DNA of 64,000 nucleotides from Legionella steigerwaltii (GCF_001468065.1 NZ_LNYZ01000007.1:1-64000), one strand, 5' to 3'. Positions 26,432 through 36,739 are shown, numbered from the stretch's first letter. The notes: generated by a model from the sequence alone, not told the origin. Translations and numbers: made by a program.

Positions 26432-26466
26432 GGTTTTTGGGTTCGCTAACATCGAACCCAAAAACC
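26432..26466. terminator. 14-bp perfect hairpin between two minus-strand genes
   Basis: GGTTTTTGGGTTCG and CGAACCCAAAAACC pair perfectly around a 7-nt loop. It lies just past the stop of the 26513 gene and before the coiled-coil gene, so it probably separates their transcripts. The U-run is inside the stem and not after it. Confidence 0.5.
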
Positions 26467-26512
26467 TACAACCTTAATTGAAAAACTATTATAAATAGGT
26501 ACCCATAGAATT

Positions 26513-27352
26513 TTAATTAGAGTATATGGCAGAAGGAAAAGAAGTCTGAGAGTCAAAAAGATGAGAACCTTTCTCGTGAGTTTCTGATTCTGTATATATT
26601 GAACTCAATTGATATGGCTCTTTTTCTTGTCTCAAATCGGATTGCTTTGAAGAGTCTCTACTCATTTTTGAATAAGGAGATGCGGTAAGTTGCACTGCGG
26701 GCTCCTCTTTCTTTACAGGCGAAGATTTTGAAACGCTTGCGTTCGCAGCAGCTTTAACACCCATACCAGCCAGACCACCGATAAGTAAAAACGGAGACCA
26801 AAGCACAGCGCCTATAGATTTGAAAACACCAGTAAAACTCAATCCATCTTCATTAACAACACGAGATTTAATCATATCGAATACGTTTTTATCGCTGCTA
26901 TAACATTCTTTCGCGCTGGAATACAAGTAACCTAAAGCCAGCGTTGCATACAGAGCGAGCGCACCGACACCTAAAGTTCCAACACTCAACCCAAATACAC
27001 CTGCAGCACCTGCTCCCGCAACTCCAGCAGTGGTCATTGATGCAGCAGTTAATCCAACCGCTCCAAGAGTGAGCTTGAGTATTAAGGCGACAACAAAAAT
27101 TGGGGCAATGATCAAAAGAAGAACTCCAGCTCCCAAGCTTGTACTTCGGGTAGAATAAGATCGATAAGGATAAACTCTTCTTGTAGGCGTCACTACTTCA
27201 ACGCGAGATACGGGAGGAATATAAGGTGAGGTAACTTGAACCCTGGGGTAGAGAGGATTATAGGGAGGGGGCGCATCATGGCCATGATAATTAGTATCTA
27301 TAGAAGCTTGAGGAGTATATTGCTGATGACGGTAATGTTTGTGCTGATCCAC
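26513..27352 (-). CDS. Membrane protein with PPPY motif and Pro/Tyr-rich N-terminus, effector-like
   Basis: No family is recognised. The first 80 residues are rich in His, Pro and Tyr (HAPPPYNPLYPRVQV; YPYRSYSTRSTS). A hydrophobic region follows (about 85-150) with LLLIIAPIFVVALILKL and a long Gly/Ala stretch, suggesting two to three membrane segments. A third hydrophobic patch lies near 190-210. The tail (about 215-279) is polar and Ser/Glu-rich (SSIYTESETHEKGS). The GTG at 27352 is chosen because GGAG lies six bases upstream; the longer TTG frame runs through that site. PPPY is the binding site of eukaryotic WW domains. A Dot/Icm substrate is possible but not shown. Confidence 0.58.
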   Translation of the reverse strand: MDQHKHYRHQQYTPQASIDTNYHGHDAPPPYNPLYPRVQVTSPYIPPVSRVEVVTPTRRVYPYRSYSTRSTSLGAGVLLLIIAPIFVVALILKLTLGAVGLTAASMTTAGVAGAGAAGVFGLSVGTLGVGALALYATLALGYLYSSAKECYSSDKNVFDMIKSRVVNEDGLSFTGVFKSIGAVLWSPFLLIGGLAGMGVKAAANASVSKSSPVKKEEPAVQLTASPYSKMSRDSSKQSDLRQEKEPYQLSSIYTESETHEKGSHLFDSQTSFPSAIYSN

Positions 27353-27474
27353 TTTAGTCTCCTTTTTTTTTATTATTTCCAAACTGGCGATGAGAAGTAT
27401 AAAAAAGAAAACTTAAGGTTTTATTAAGAATAAGCACGTTTCTTTACAAAATAATTACATTTCTTTACAGAAAA

Positions 27475-27885
27475 TCATATTATGATTAACAAGACAACAG
27501 ATAGAATCCAAATTATTCCACTTGTCAAATATGGATGCTTATAATTCTTAAAGGTTTTTCTTCGCGAAAGAAAATCAAGAGTAAGCACTGGAACTACTGA
27601 AAGAAAGGTCAACATGAACACAAGTACCACTTGTACTGCTCCCGTCTGAAAAGGCATAATTCGCACTAAAAAATTCAGTACATCATACAGTATCTCACGC
27701 AGATAAAAGATTGCCCATAAAACCCAAAAATCAAAAGTATAGATTAGCCACGAAGCCGCAAAGAGGGGTATGATTAATTTAGCTCCTTTTATAGCAAAAA
27801 GTTTCTTAATGGCTTTGCTGAATTCCTCTGAAAAGAAGACCAAAATCGAACCCAAAAGAACAAGTAAAGCGAGCGTCAATAACAT
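27475..27885 (-). CDS. Small inner-membrane protein of unknown function
   Basis: A 136-residue protein with about four hydrophobic segments, at roughly 1-17, 34-62, 80-103 and 120-136. The loops are short, with a few basic residues (RRKTFKNYKH). No family is recognised. It starts directly after the uup stop and has AGGAG in the end of uup, so the two are probably co-translated. No catalytic residues are evident. Confidence 0.65.
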   Translation of the reverse strand: MLLTLALLVLLGSILVFFSEEFSKAIKKLFAIKGAKLIIPLFAASWLIYTFDFWVLWAIFYLREILYDVLNFLVRIMPFQTGAVQVVLVFMLTFLSVVPVLTLDFLSRRKTFKNYKHPYLTSGIIWILSVVLLIII

Positions 27886-29748
27886 TTATTTGCTCCTTTT
27901 CTCAACGTCTTCTAATGCTTCCCATCGTGCATAAAACTGAGATAATAACGCCTCATCCTCAGCCAAACCTTGATTTATCTTTGCAATGATTTGAGCTTCT
28001 TGTTGGTAAAATTTGGGATCAGCCATTTGCAATTGTAATTCAGCTATTTTTTCTTCCAATTGCTCAATTTTCTGTGGTAACTGAGCAAGCTCACGTTGCT
28101 CATTAAAACTTAATTTATTTGTTGCTACATTGCGTTTCACAATAGGCGCTTTGATTAGCTGATCACGCTGTTGTTGTTTCTTATACATTTTATATTCATC
28201 GTAACCACCAACAAATTCATTGAACTGCCCTGCTTCCTCATAAACCAAGACACTAGTCACCACCTGATTAATAAATACCCTATCATGGCTAATTAATATT
28301 AAAGTTCCTGGATAATCAGCTAACATCCCCTCAAGGAGCTCTAATGTTTCCATGTCCAAATCATTTGTAGGTTCGTCCATCACCAACAGATTCACTGGTT
28401 TAGCAAACAATTTGGCTAATAATAATCTGTTTCTTTCTCCACCAGAAAGTACTGAAACCGGCTGATTAAACCGCTCAGGTGAAAATAAAAATTCGCGCAA
28501 ATAGCTGGCAACATGTTTTTGTTTACCATTGATTGTTACATAATCCGCACCATCACCCACATTAAACATGACGGTTTGATCTTCGCGCAATTGCCGGCGC
28601 AATTGATCAAAATAGGCAACACTCAAAGAAGTCCCCAGCTTTATTTGTCCAGAATCAGGCTTTAGCTCCCCAAGCAGCAGGCGTACTAAAGTCGTTTTAC
28701 CACATCCATTAGGACCAATTATTCCAAGTTTATCGCCGCGAGTCAGTAATAAGGAGAAATCACGTAAAATGGTTTTATCTCCTAGCGTATAATTCACTTG
28801 ATTGGCTTCGATCACTACTGAGCCGGAACGAGTTACATCAAGAGAAAATGATTTGACTTTACCTAATTGATTACGTCGTGCCTTATATTCTTCTCTCAAT
28901 GCCTTTAATGCACGAACCCGACCTTCATTACGTGTTCGTCGTGCTTTGATTCCTGTACGAATCCAGATCTCTTCCTCAGCCAGCTTTTTATCAAATAAAT
29001 CATTTTGCTTTTGTTCGCTCAGACGAATAGATTCTCTTCTGTCTAAATAAGTTTCATAATCACAATCATGCTGATAGAGCTTTCCTCTGTCGATTTCTAC
29101 AATCCGATCGGATACTTGATTTAAAAACTCTCTATCATGGGTAACCAACAACACTGATCCCTTGAAATTTTTCAAGTAAGACTCTAACCATTCAATTGCT
29201 TCTATATCCAAATGGTTTGTCGGTTCATCTAAAAGTAATAAATCCGGAGTTGCAATTAATGCGGCGCCCAGTAATACACGACGTTTCATACCACCGGATA
29301 GATTATTCATACGTTCGTGCGTAGCGATACCTAAACGACTGGCCATAGTCTCGATTTGAGGCAATTTGTCCCAAGCATGCAAATTATCCATTTGTTGCTG
29401 GCATGAGGCCAATTTATCCATGTCACCCAATTGAGAGAGTTCATTAAAGCGTGATAAAACCTCACCTACTTCACCAAGGCTTTTCACTAGAAAATGATAG
29501 ACTGATTCTTCCCCAGTAATTGGAACTTCCTGGGTCAAACCAGCAACACGCAATCCAGAAAGCTGATTAATTTGGCCACCATCCGGAATCAATTCACCTT
29601 GCAAAAGTTTTAACAGCGTGGATTTACCTGCCCCATTCCGTCCAACTAATGCAATACGATCTTGCGGTTGGATCTGCCAATCAGCATTATCTAGCAACTG
29701 ATTACCCGCAATATTGAGGGACACACCATGAAGGGAAATAATACTCAT
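27886..29748 (-). CDS. uup: ABC-F ATPase, Uup type
   Basis: A soluble protein with two ABC ATPase domains and no membrane domain. ABC-F proteins act on the ribosome; Uup is linked to transposon excision and ribosome quality. Walker A sites are GRNGAGKST (about 37) and GPNGCGKTT (about 349). Signatures are LSGGMKRR and LSGGERNR. DEPTNHLDIEAIEWLE and DEPTNDLDMETLELLE provide the Walker B regions. The C-terminal 90 residues form a Glu/Gln-rich coiled coil (QLEEKIAELQLQMADPKFY), which marks Uup among ABC-F proteins. The ATG at 29748 gives 620 residues. The frame continues upstream only through a REP palindrome and is rejected as coding. Confidence 0.9.
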   Translation of the reverse strand: MSIISLHGVSLNIAGNQLLDNADWQIQPQDRIALVGRNGAGKSTLLKLLQGELIPDGGQINQLSGLRVAGLTQEVPITGEESVYHFLVKSLGEVGEVLSRFNELSQLGDMDKLASCQQQMDNLHAWDKLPQIETMASRLGIATHERMNNLSGGMKRRVLLGAALIATPDLLLLDEPTNHLDIEAIEWLESYLKNFKGSVLLVTHDREFLNQVSDRIVEIDRGKLYQHDCDYETYLDRRESIRLSEQKQNDLFDKKLAEEEIWIRTGIKARRTRNEGRVRALKALREEYKARRNQLGKVKSFSLDVTRSGSVVIEANQVNYTLGDKTILRDFSLLLTRGDKLGIIGPNGCGKTTLVRLLLGELKPDSGQIKLGTSLSVAYFDQLRRQLREDQTVMFNVGDGADYVTINGKQKHVASYLREFLFSPERFNQPVSVLSGGERNRLLLAKLFAKPVNLLVMDEPTNDLDMETLELLEGMLADYPGTLILISHDRVFINQVVTSVLVYEEAGQFNEFVGGYDEYKMYKKQQQRDQLIKAPIVKRNVATNKLSFNEQRELAQLPQKIEQLEEKIAELQLQMADPKFYQQEAQIIAKINQGLAEDEALLSQFYARWEALEDVEKRSK

Positions 29749-29770
29749 ACATGAACTCTGACTTAAATTT

Positions 29771-29863
29771 GTAGCCTGGGTACATTGTAGCCTGGGTGCA
29801 GCGAAGCGTAACCCGGGAAATAACAAGAAACCCGGGTTACGGCTCCGCCTTCACCCAGGCTAC
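29771..29863. repeat. REP-like palindrome, copy 4, with an extra half arm
   Basis: GTAGCCTGGG occurs at 29771 and again at 29787. The second begins a full element that ends GCCTTCACCCAGGCTAC at 29863. The doubled left arm suggests insertion or duplication of one arm. It lies between ridA and uup, both on the minus strand. Confidence 0.9.
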
Positions 29864-29899
29864 AGTACACTACAATATATTTTAGACCAATTAAATGAA

Positions 29900-30283
29900 T
29901 TACTTCGAAGGTAGAACCATTATACCATCCATCTCGACCTGAGCACCACGAGGCAATGCTGAGACACCTATAGCTGCTCTTGCTGGGTAAGGTGCTGCAA
30001 AATAACGACTCATTGCTTCATTAATTAAAGGAAAGTGCTGTAAATCGGTAAGGTAAACATTCAATTTCGCTATATGGGCTAAACTACCACCAGCAGCTTC
30101 ACAAACAGCTGACAAATTTTCCAAAACTTGAGTAATTTGCAGTTTGATGTCTTCACTACAAAGTTGCATCGTTACAGGATCAAGTGGTATTTGTCCTGAG
30201 AGATAAACTGTATCGCCACATTGAATGGCTTGAGAATAGGTTCCAATCGCTTCTGGAGCCAATTTTGTATTTATAGGTCGCAT
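29900..30283 (-). CDS. ridA: RidA family imine/enamine deaminase
   Basis: Hydrolyses reactive 2-aminoacrylate and similar imines made by PLP enzymes, protecting branched-chain amino acid and other pathways. A trimeric 127-residue protein. [20 protein letters not shown] (about 17-36) and the C-terminal [20 protein letters not shown] contain the substrate Arg and the VEMD signature. The start overlaps the spoT stop as TAATG, so the two are translationally coupled. spoT-ridA order is common in gammaproteobacteria. Confidence 0.94.
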   Translation of the reverse strand: MRPINTKLAPEAIGTYSQAIQCGDTVYLSGQIPLDPVTMQLCSEDIKLQITQVLENLSAVCEAAGGSLAHIAKLNVYLTDLQHFPLINEAMSRYFAAPYPARAAIGVSALPRGAQVEMDGIMVLPSK

Positions 30284-32433
30284 TAATTATCCCCTTGTTT
30301 TTTTCTATAAAGACGCATCACCACTTTATTTGCCCGCAACCTACGCATTACACGAGCCAAATGCGTTCTATCAACAACACTAATTGAAAATGTTACCGCA
30401 TTATGCCGACCATCGCGTGGATCTACATTGATATTACCTATATTGGAGCCTGACTCAGCAATAGCAGTTGCCAACGCAGCCAAAACACCACGCTCGTTCA
30501 CTACATCGACAGTAATATCAACCCAGTATTCTCCTTCAACTTTTTCATCCCAGCGTAAGGCAACGAATTGCTCTGGATTGGTTCGCGATTTTTTTAAAGT
30601 AGCACAATCACTGCTATGAACAATAATTCCTCGACCTTGTTGGAATTTTCCAACAATATTATCGCCAGGGATAGGCTGACAACATTCGCCAAAATGAACC
30701 ACCATTCCCTCGGTTCCTTTAATTGCCAACGGACGTGTTTTGATTCCTTTATCCAACTCATTGGAGTCTTGGGTGACTACTAATCTCTTGGCAATTACCA
30801 TCGCCATTTGGTTCCCTATACCAATTGCATAGAGCAGATCATCCATCGCTTTATAATGAAGATCACTTAATAGCGCCTGTAAAGACTCTGGTGGTATTTT
30901 AGCGTAATCACTAGACAGCTCAATTAATGATTGCTCAAGAAGACGTTTTCCTAAACTAATTGATTCTGTATTTTGTTGGCTTTTCAGAAAATGGCGGATA
31001 TTAGAGCGGGCTTTACCAGTCACTACAAAATTTAACCATGCCGGATTAGGGTGCGCACCCGCAGCGGTAATAATCTCAACTGTTTGTCCATTAGATAAAG
31101 GAATGCTGAGCGGAACTAATTTTCTGTTTACTTTCGCAGCCACACAACTATTACCTACTCCGGAATGAACTGAATAAGCAAAATCAACGGGTGTCGCCCC
31201 TTTAGGTAATTCCATAATATGACCTTTAGGGGTAAAGACGTATACTTCATCCGGGAATAAATCGATTTTGACGTTTTCAATAAACTCCAACGAACTACCC
31301 GTGCTGCGTTGCATTTCCAATAGACTTTGTACCCATTCTCTTGCGCGCAGTTGTGCTTCATTGACTTCAAGGCCAGATGATTTATAAATCCAATGTGCAG
31401 CTACCCCATTATCAGCAACCTTATCCATATCACGGGTACGAATTTGCACTTCTAGGGGAACCCCAAAAGGTCCAAATAAAGTAGTATGTAACGATTGGTA
31501 TCCATTTGCTTTAGGGATACCAATATAGTCTTTGAAGCGTTGAGGGACAGGTTTGTAGGTACAATGTAAAGCACCTAAAATGCGGTAACAAGAATCAATA
31601 TCTTCAGTAATGACGCGGAACGCAAAAACATCAGTGATCTCGGTAAATGAGGCTTTTTTCTGGCGCATTTTCTTATAGATACTGTATAAGTGCTTTTGTC
31701 TGCCGAATACTTGCTCATAAGGAATATTTAGTTGGGCTAAAGCCAATTGCAAATCACGCTCAATTGTCTGGGTCAATTCGCGTCGATTTCCACGAGATTT
31801 TTCAACTGCTGATTTAATCGCTCGATAACGCATGGGATATAAAGCCTGAAATCCTAAATCCTCAAGGCCTACATAAATCGAGTGCATTCCCAATCGGTTC
31901 GCAATTGGCGCATAAATTTCCAGAGTTTCAATGGCGATACGTCTGCGTTTTGCATAAGGCATTGCACCAAGGGTTTTCATATTATGCAGACGATCAGCCA
32001 ACTTAACGATAATTACCCGGATATCTTTAACCATAGCCAAGACCATCTTACGGAAATTTTCTGCCTGGGCTTCAGCTTTTGATTCAAATTTAATTTTGGT
32101 CAGCTTGGTAACACCATCAACAAGGGAGGTTATTTCTTCACCGAATTGACGTGTTAAATCGTCTTTACTCACTGAGGTATCTTCAACGACATCATGGAGC
32201 AAAGTCGCCATAATTGTTTGATAATCCAGACGCATTCGCGCAAGAATTAAAGCAGCTGCAACGGGATGAGTAATATAGGGCTCGCCAGAACGACGCATCT
32301 GACCTTGATGTGCTTTTTCAGCGACCAAATAGGCTTGGTAACATTTTTCTATTTGCGACTGCTCAAGATAGCATTTCAGCTCTTCATCGAGCTCCTTAAA
32401 GTAGCTCACGCAGTACTCCCTAGTATCTAACAT
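30283..32433 (-). CDS. spoT: Bifunctional (p)ppGpp synthetase/hydrolase SpoT
   Basis: Controls the stringent-response alarmone, which in Legionella governs the switch to the transmissive phase. The hydrolase domain has HPVAAALIL and the HDxxED site LLHDVVEDT (H80, D81, E84, D85), both intact. The synthetase domain contains [18 protein letters not shown] and [20 protein letters not shown] domain begins [12 protein letters not shown] (about 392). The C-terminal ACT domain spans about 640-716 ([18 protein letters not shown]). At 716 residues it is full size. The intact hydrolase residues separate it from RelA. It is coupled to ridA downstream; rpoZ lies upstream across a REP. Confidence 0.95.
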   Translation of the reverse strand: MLDTREYCVSYFKELDEELKCYLEQSQIEKCYQAYLVAEKAHQGQMRRSGEPYITHPVAAALILARMRLDYQTIMATLLHDVVEDTSVSKDDLTRQFGEEITSLVDGVTKLTKIKFESKAEAQAENFRKMVLAMVKDIRVIIVKLADRLHNMKTLGAMPYAKRRRIAIETLEIYAPIANRLGMHSIYVGLEDLGFQALYPMRYRAIKSAVEKSRGNRRELTQTIERDLQLALAQLNIPYEQVFGRQKHLYSIYKKMRQKKASFTEITDVFAFRVITEDIDSCYRILGALHCTYKPVPQRFKDYIGIPKANGYQSLHTTLFGPFGVPLEVQIRTRDMDKVADNGVAAHWIYKSSGLEVNEAQLRAREWVQSLLEMQRSTGSSLEFIENVKIDLFPDEVYVFTPKGHIMELPKGATPVDFAYSVHSGVGNSCVAAKVNRKLVPLSIPLSNGQTVEIITAAGAHPNPAWLNFVVTGKARSNIRHFLKSQQNTESISLGKRLLEQSLIELSSDYAKIPPESLQALLSDLHYKAMDDLLYAIGIGNQMAMVIAKRLVVTQDSNELDKGIKTRPLAIKGTEGMVVHFGECCQPIPGDNIVGKFQQGRGIIVHSSDCATLKKSRTNPEQFVALRWDEKVEGEYWVDITVDVVNERGVLAALATAIAESGSNIGNINVDPRDGRHNAVTFSISVVDRTHLARVMRRLRANKVVMRLYRKKQGDN

Positions 32434-32516
32434 GACCGTACCCCTATACCCCTAATTCACACCGTTTAAGACCCGAATAAATCACGATCCCTCATGATTC
32501 GTCGTCATGGGGTTTT

Positions 32517-32594
32517 GTAGCCTGGGTGAAGCGCAGCGTAACCCGGGATCAAAGGTAACCCCCGGGTTACGGCTTGCGCCTTCACCCAGGCTAC
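32517..32594. repeat. REP-like palindrome, copy 5
   Basis: GTAGCCTGGGTGAAGCGC and CCTTCACCCAGGCTAC bound this 78-bp copy between rpoZ and spoT on the minus strand. The inner arms read CGTAACCCGGG/CCCGGGTTACG. Confidence 0.9.
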
Positions 32595-32637
32595 AATATG
32601 CCCAAGATCCATGAATATCTTTACAATATTCTAAAAA

Positions 32638-32841
32638 TTATTCTTTATCCAAAATTTCTGGGGTAACCAAACCTTCTGCTATTTCACGCAAAGCCACGAC
32701 TGTGGGTTTATCATTTTCCCATTCAACCATAGGTTGATCGCCTCGAACAGCAATTTGGCGCGCTCGCTTAGTAGCCACCATAACCAGTTCAAATCGATTT
32801 GCAACGTTTTTTAAACAATCTTCAACTGTAACTCGCGCCAT
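32638..32841 (-). CDS. rpoZ: RNA polymerase omega subunit
   Basis: The smallest RNA polymerase core subunit, which helps assembly and forms part of a ppGpp site in proteobacteria. At 67 residues, [20 protein letters not shown] and AVALRE-type sequence ([17 protein letters not shown]) match the family. GGAG lies nine bases before the ATG. It follows gmk at 31 nt and stands before spoT, the usual gmk-rpoZ-spoT order. Confidence 0.96.
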   Translation of the reverse strand: MARVTVEDCLKNVANRFELVMVATKRARQIAVRGDQPMVEWENDKPTVVALREIAEGLVTPEILDKE

Positions 32842-32872
32842 AACTCATTCTCCAGTAGCAAAACCTATCATT

Positions 32873-33511
32873 TTACTGTGATGACATCAGGAAAGAAAGC
32901 AATTTTGATTGTTTATTTATCTGCCGCCTAATACCTAAGCGGTTTGCAATCACAATCGCCCCCAACTCCATAGACGCCCTCTCAAAATTATCATTAACGA
33001 TTAAGTAATCAAACTCGGGATAATGGCTCAATTCATCTTGAGCTTTTATCATCCGATTACTAATCACTTCGTCTTTATCTTGCCGACGATTCAATAATCG
33101 TTGTTTTAATACATCCAAAGACGGCGGTACAATAAAAATACTCACCGCATCTGGAAAGGAACGCCTAATTTGTTCTGCCCCTTGCCAGTCTATATCCAGA
33201 ACGACATCGATGCCTTTTTGCAAACGTGTAGTAATTTGCTTCATCGATGTTCCATACAAATGATTAAAGACTCGGGCATGCTCTAAAAAAGCATTATCCT
33301 CAATCATACGTATAAATTCATTTTCATCTATAAAAAAGTAATCCACTCCATCTTGTTCCCCAGGTCGCATCGCTCGTGTTGTATGCGAAACGGATACCTC
33401 AACATCCTCAAGAGTTTCCACTAACTTTTTTACTAAACTGGTTTTGCCTCCCCCAGAAGGTGCTGCAACAATAAATAAATTACCCGAATAGTCACCCACA
33501 ATAATACTCAC
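32873..33511 (-). CDS. gmk: Guanylate kinase
   Basis: Phosphorylates GMP to GDP. The P-loop APSGGGKTS lies at residues 17-25. [22 protein letters not shown] (about 39-60) forms the GMP-binding region, and [11 protein letters not shown] follows. At 212 residues it is normal. The GTG start shares four bases (GTGA) with the yicC stop, so the two are translationally coupled. Confidence 0.96.
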   Translation of the reverse strand: MSIIVGDYSGNLFIVAAPSGGGKTSLVKKLVETLEDVEVSVSHTTRAMRPGEQDGVDYFFIDENEFIRMIEDNAFLEHARVFNHLYGTSMKQITTRLQKGIDVVLDIDWQGAEQIRRSFPDAVSIFIVPPSLDVLKQRLLNRRQDKDEVISNRMIKAQDELSHYPEFDYLIVNDNFERASMELGAIVIANRLGIRRQINKQSKLLSFLMSSQ

Positions 33512-34374
33512 TCAATGTTTTGAATTTGTTCACGCATTTGCTCAATTAAAACTTTCATTTGCACCGCACTCTGGGTTAACTCCACAGAGTCAGACTTTGA
33601 ACTTAGCGTGTTCGCCTCCCTATTTAATTCTTGCATCAAAAAATCAAGGCGTCTTCCTGCTATTTTATCGCAATTTAACGTCCGACTCACTTCATCAAGA
33701 TGAGTCTTTAATCTATCCAGCTCCTCACTCACATCAATACGAGTCAAAATTAAAGCAATTTCCTGATCCACTCGTGAATCTTGAACCTCAATCCTCACTG
33801 CGTGCAATCGGGTCAATAATTTATCTTTAACTTGCTCTGCTTGCATTGATACTAAGGACCGTGCATGCTCAATTTCTCGACCCAATTCACTTAACCGTGT
33901 CTCCACATGCGCTTTTAATGCAGCACCCTCACTTGTGCGCATCTGCTTTAACTGGTCAATCGCCTCTTTAAATAAGGAAATCGCATTCTCTCCTAATAGT
34001 TCCACATCAGGCATATTAGCTTGGACCACTCCGGGCCAAGTAAGAACACGACTTACACCTAAATCGTTCGACAAATGGTGTGACATGGAAAGTTTCTCAC
34101 CTAAACCCACTAATGCATTTACCATGCCTATATTTATAAGCATAGACTGATTATTAGAACTTGTATCTTGATATTTCAGCTGGCACTCTAATTTCCCACG
34201 ATTTATCTGATCCCGCAATAAATGGCGTAACTGTGGCTCTACAAATCGGAACGATTCAGGCAAACGGAATGAGACATCTAGATATCGATGGTTTACTGAC
34301 TTGATTTCCCAACAAAATTGACCTTCTTCAATCTGCTGTTGCACTCGTGAGAAAGCCGTCATACTTTGAAGCAT
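33508..34374 (-). CDS. yicC: YicC family endoribonuclease
   Basis: Conserved YicC family, shown in E. coli to be an RNase acting on small RNAs. The N-terminus [14 protein letters not shown] is diagnostic and sets the ATG at 34374. [22 protein letters not shown] sequence ([17 protein letters not shown]) follows. The C-terminal block [25 protein letters not shown] matches the DUF1732 end. At 288 residues it is normal. In E. coli and many relatives yicC is divergent from rph; here a mitochondrial-carrier gene separates them. Confidence 0.93.
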   Translation of the reverse strand: MLQSMTAFSRVQQQIEEGQFCWEIKSVNHRYLDVSFRLPESFRFVEPQLRHLLRDQINRGKLECQLKYQDTSSNNQSMLINIGMVNALVGLGEKLSMSHHLSNDLGVSRVLTWPGVVQANMPDVELLGENAISLFKEAIDQLKQMRTSEGAALKAHVETRLSELGREIEHARSLVSMQAEQVKDKLLTRLHAVRIEVQDSRVDQEIALILTRIDVSEELDRLKTHLDEVSRTLNCDKIAGRRLDFLMQELNREANTLSSKSDSVELTQSAVQMKVLIEQMREQIQNIE

Positions 34375-34524
34375 TATAGATACCGAATGAATAAACCTTG
34401 CGCGAATATACCCCAATTTAAAGCAATTGGACAGAGAAAAGCTCTTCAAAATCGTAACAGATCATGAATTCTTGGTGAGTTTAATCGCATTATCAGCCCA
34501 TCTTGGCACATTGCCTGGACGCTT

Positions 34525-34567
34525 CATGTCCGGGGAAATACCGCGCATGAGGCGCGGTAGTGGAGAA
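34525..34567. repeat. Flanking repeat, left of the carrier gene
   Basis: CATGTCC, AGGCGCGG and TAGTGGAGA occur in the same order as at 35501-35538. An ACCGCGC/GCGCGGT hairpin lies inside. The two copies lie on either side of the mitochondrial-carrier gene in the same orientation. They are imperfect, so common descent is a suggestion. Confidence 0.45.
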
Positions 34568-34593
34568 TTTTTTAGATTTATACCGTGGATAAA

Positions 34594-35460
34594 TTATTTA
34601 CTTGGTGATGGTGATGTTTCGGATTCCATTGGTTGATTTTGGGACATCCATTCACCCATTTTCTCATTCATCCAACTCATGAGTGTTACTGCAGACATCA
34701 CACGCAAGCCTCGTGGCAAACCACCTTTTAGAAATACAGAAGCACCATGTGTTGCATAGAGTTTTTGAGTTGTCTTGAAAAAACCCGCTGGGTTTGCGGT
34801 GACTGATGACTGTTGCGCTGTTTTCACCACATCGAACTTTTGAGAAGCCAATGTTGCACCGACTCCTGCCAACATCCCTGCGAGTAGCGATGCAAAATAA
34901 TCATTTGGATAATGCTCTTTTATTTTGGTTTTCAATGCAGGGGTCACAGCCAGAAAAAATGTAGAAAACATTCCTTCTCTCAGCATTGTTGCCATCATTC
35001 CTGTATAAAGACGAGACCAACCGCCTTGTTGCACCAAGTGAGTACCTGCCGAGAGGAAACTCTTTTTTTGATGTGTCATTACCATTTCCGTAGGACAACT
35101 TATCACAGCAGAACCGACACCAGCAGCAAAAGCGCTAACCAATTTTTGGCTATCAGATAACTCATATCTATTCCCAAAAAACCATTTCTGAAAAAAACGA
35201 TTCAAACCCACTTGCACTGCAGTTATGGGGATCATGCTGGCTGCATTTGGCAATATGCCTCGATACACTACTTGTGGATTTAGGGTAAATGGCTCTCCTT
35301 TTTGCATACGTGTTTTTATCGACCACAAGGGATGATCAACTAACACTTCAAAAGCACCAGTAACGCTTCCAGAGAAGATACTTTGGGATACGCTTAGATT
35401 ATTTTTCTTTTCTTTAGGGGAGGCGTCTTCTTTATGCGCCTCAAATTTAGTTTGGGTCAT
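34594..35460 (-). CDS. Mitochondrial carrier family protein, LncP-like effector candidate
   Basis: A member of the eukaryotic mitochondrial carrier family, which exchanges nucleotides or metabolites across the inner mitochondrial membrane. Three repeats of about 90 residues are visible. Their signature sites read DHPLWSIKTRMQKG (about 36-49), SCPTEMVMTHQKKS (about 114-127) and ASQKFDVVKTAQQSS (about 203). Each is followed by a GxxxLYxG-type motif (GGWSRLYTGMMATMLRE in repeat 2). At 288 residues it is normal for the family. L. pneumophila LncP is a known Dot/Icm effector of this family that reaches host mitochondria. The tail is Ser-rich (ESETSPSPSK). ATG with GGAG six bases upstream. The transported substrate is unknown. 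Confidence 0.85.
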   Translation of the reverse strand: MTQTKFEAHKEDASPKEKKNNLSVSQSIFSGSVTGAFEVLVDHPLWSIKTRMQKGEPFTLNPQVVYRGILPNAASMIPITAVQVGLNRFFQKWFFGNRYELSDSQKLVSAFAAGVGSAVISCPTEMVMTHQKKSFLSAGTHLVQQGGWSRLYTGMMATMLREGMFSTFFLAVTPALKTKIKEHYPNDYFASLLAGMLAGVGATLASQKFDVVKTAQQSSVTANPAGFFKTTQKLYATHGASVFLKGGLPRGLRVMSAVTLMSWMNEKMGEWMSQNQPMESETSPSPSK

Positions 35461-35500
35461 AATATTCTCCAATAGTTGAATCAAATGAGTTCACTACCCG

Positions 35501-35538
35501 CATGTCCCGCCTCCCTAGAGAGGCGCGGATAATGGGAG
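35501..35538. repeat. Flanking repeat, right of the carrier gene
   Basis: CATGTCC, AGGCGCGG and ATAATGGGAGA repeat the order seen at 34525-34567. GCCTC/GAGGC forms a small hairpin inside. The remaining gap to rph (35539-35946) is AT-rich and shows no gene. Confidence 0.45.
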
Positions 35539-35946
35539 ACCGCCCTAGGGAAAGGAAGGTAAGAAAAGAATCACTAAAGAAGAAATAACGCTTTGGGAAG
35601 AAACTAAATCGCAGACAAATAGCGAGCTAGCAGATAAATCTGCACAAAGTGCAACGCTGATTTCATGACTACGACAGTTCATAATGAAATATTTTTTTAA
35701 AATTGAATCTTAAAAATAACACGATGAATCATCATTATTCAATATGTATTCAAAGAAAATTGTTGATCAACAATTAACCCATATGCTTGTGTATTTACCT
35801 GTAAGTTTCAACATGTATTTTTATTTTCAGAAAACAAGTAAACTTAATAATAAAAAAAATCACACGCTTTATTTACATCACACATACTTTAGGATGCAAC
35901 TCAGGAAGTTAAGCGTTATAATTCCCAATTTTGCGAGGATTATCCA

Positions 35947-36654
35947 ATGCGCCCAAGTAACCGTGAAGCCAATCAACTACGTCCTGTTAAATTAACCAGA
36001 AACTACACAAAACACGCTGAGGGTTCTGTTCTTGTTGAATTTGGGCAAACCAAAGTATTGTGTAATGCGTCTATAATCGAAGGTGTCCCCCGTTTTATTA
36101 AAGGGAAAAACCAAGGATGGGTTACTGCTGAATATGGGATGCTTCCACGTGCAACACACAGTCGTACTGAACGCGAAGCAAGCAAAGGAAAACAAGGCGG
36201 CAGAACTATGGAAATCCAACGCCTTATTGGCCGCTCTCTAAGAGCCTGTGTTGATTTAAAATTTTTAGGTGAAAATACAATCACCCTAGATTGTGATGTC
36301 ATTCAGGCGGATGGGGGTACAAGAACAGCAGCGATTACTGGTGCGTGTGTCGCAATGAGAGATGCAATAAGCTGGATGGTAGAACGAGAAAAAATACGTA
36401 AAATGCCTGCATTTCATTACATTGCTGCGGTTTCTGTGGGACTCTATCGTGGTCAAGCTGTACTTGACTTGGATTATGCAGAAGATGTCCTGGCCGAAAC
36501 TGACATGAATATTGTTATGAACGAAGCAGGTCATTTCATTGAAATTCAGGGAACTGCGGAAGACAGACATTTTAATCGAGATGAATTAAACAGCATGCTT
36601 GCACTTGCTGAAATGGGTATCCCCCAATTAATTGAATTACAGAAAAATGCTTAA
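35947..36654 (+). CDS. rph: Ribonuclease PH
   Basis: A phosphate-dependent 3'-5' exoribonuclease that trims tRNA and rRNA 3' ends. [28 protein letters not shown] opens the protein. [27 protein letters not shown] sequence ([14 protein letters not shown], about 59-72) and [14 protein letters not shown] (about 120-133) are typical, and [17 protein letters not shown] carries the catalytic acidic residues. At 235 residues it is complete. It reads away from the carrier gene. A REP-like palindrome follows. Confidence 0.96.
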   Translation: MRPSNREANQLRPVKLTRNYTKHAEGSVLVEFGQTKVLCNASIIEGVPRFIKGKNQGWVTAEYGMLPRATHSRTEREASKGKQGGRTMEIQRLIGRSLRACVDLKFLGENTITLDCDVIQADGGTRTAAITGACVAMRDAISWMVEREKIRKMPAFHYIAAVSVGLYRGQAVLDLDYAEDVLAETDMNIVMNEAGHFIEIQGTAEDRHFNRDELNSMLALAEMGIPQLIELQKNA

Positions 36655-36677
36655 GTACTTAGCCTCCTATCTAGGGG

Positions 36678-36739
36678 GTAGCCTGGGTGAAGGTCTGAAA
36701 GACCGAAACCCGGGTTTCACTTCGTTTCACCCAGGCTAC
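36678..36739. repeat. REP-like palindrome, copy 6 (short form)
   Basis: GTAGCCTGGGTGAAG and GTTTCACCCAGGCTAC bound a 62-bp copy between the convergent rph and pilT genes. The GGTCTGAAAGACC inner segment differs from other copies. Confidence 0.9.

Noticed and set aside
29749..29826. N-terminal extension of uup by 26 codons
   Set aside because: The extension is translated REP palindrome sequence. The conserved Uup start MSIISLHGVSL lies at 29748.
35744..35995. Open frame upstream of rph
   Set aside because: It overlaps the rph start in another frame, has no ribosome binding site, and has the low-complexity composition of AT-rich spacer.
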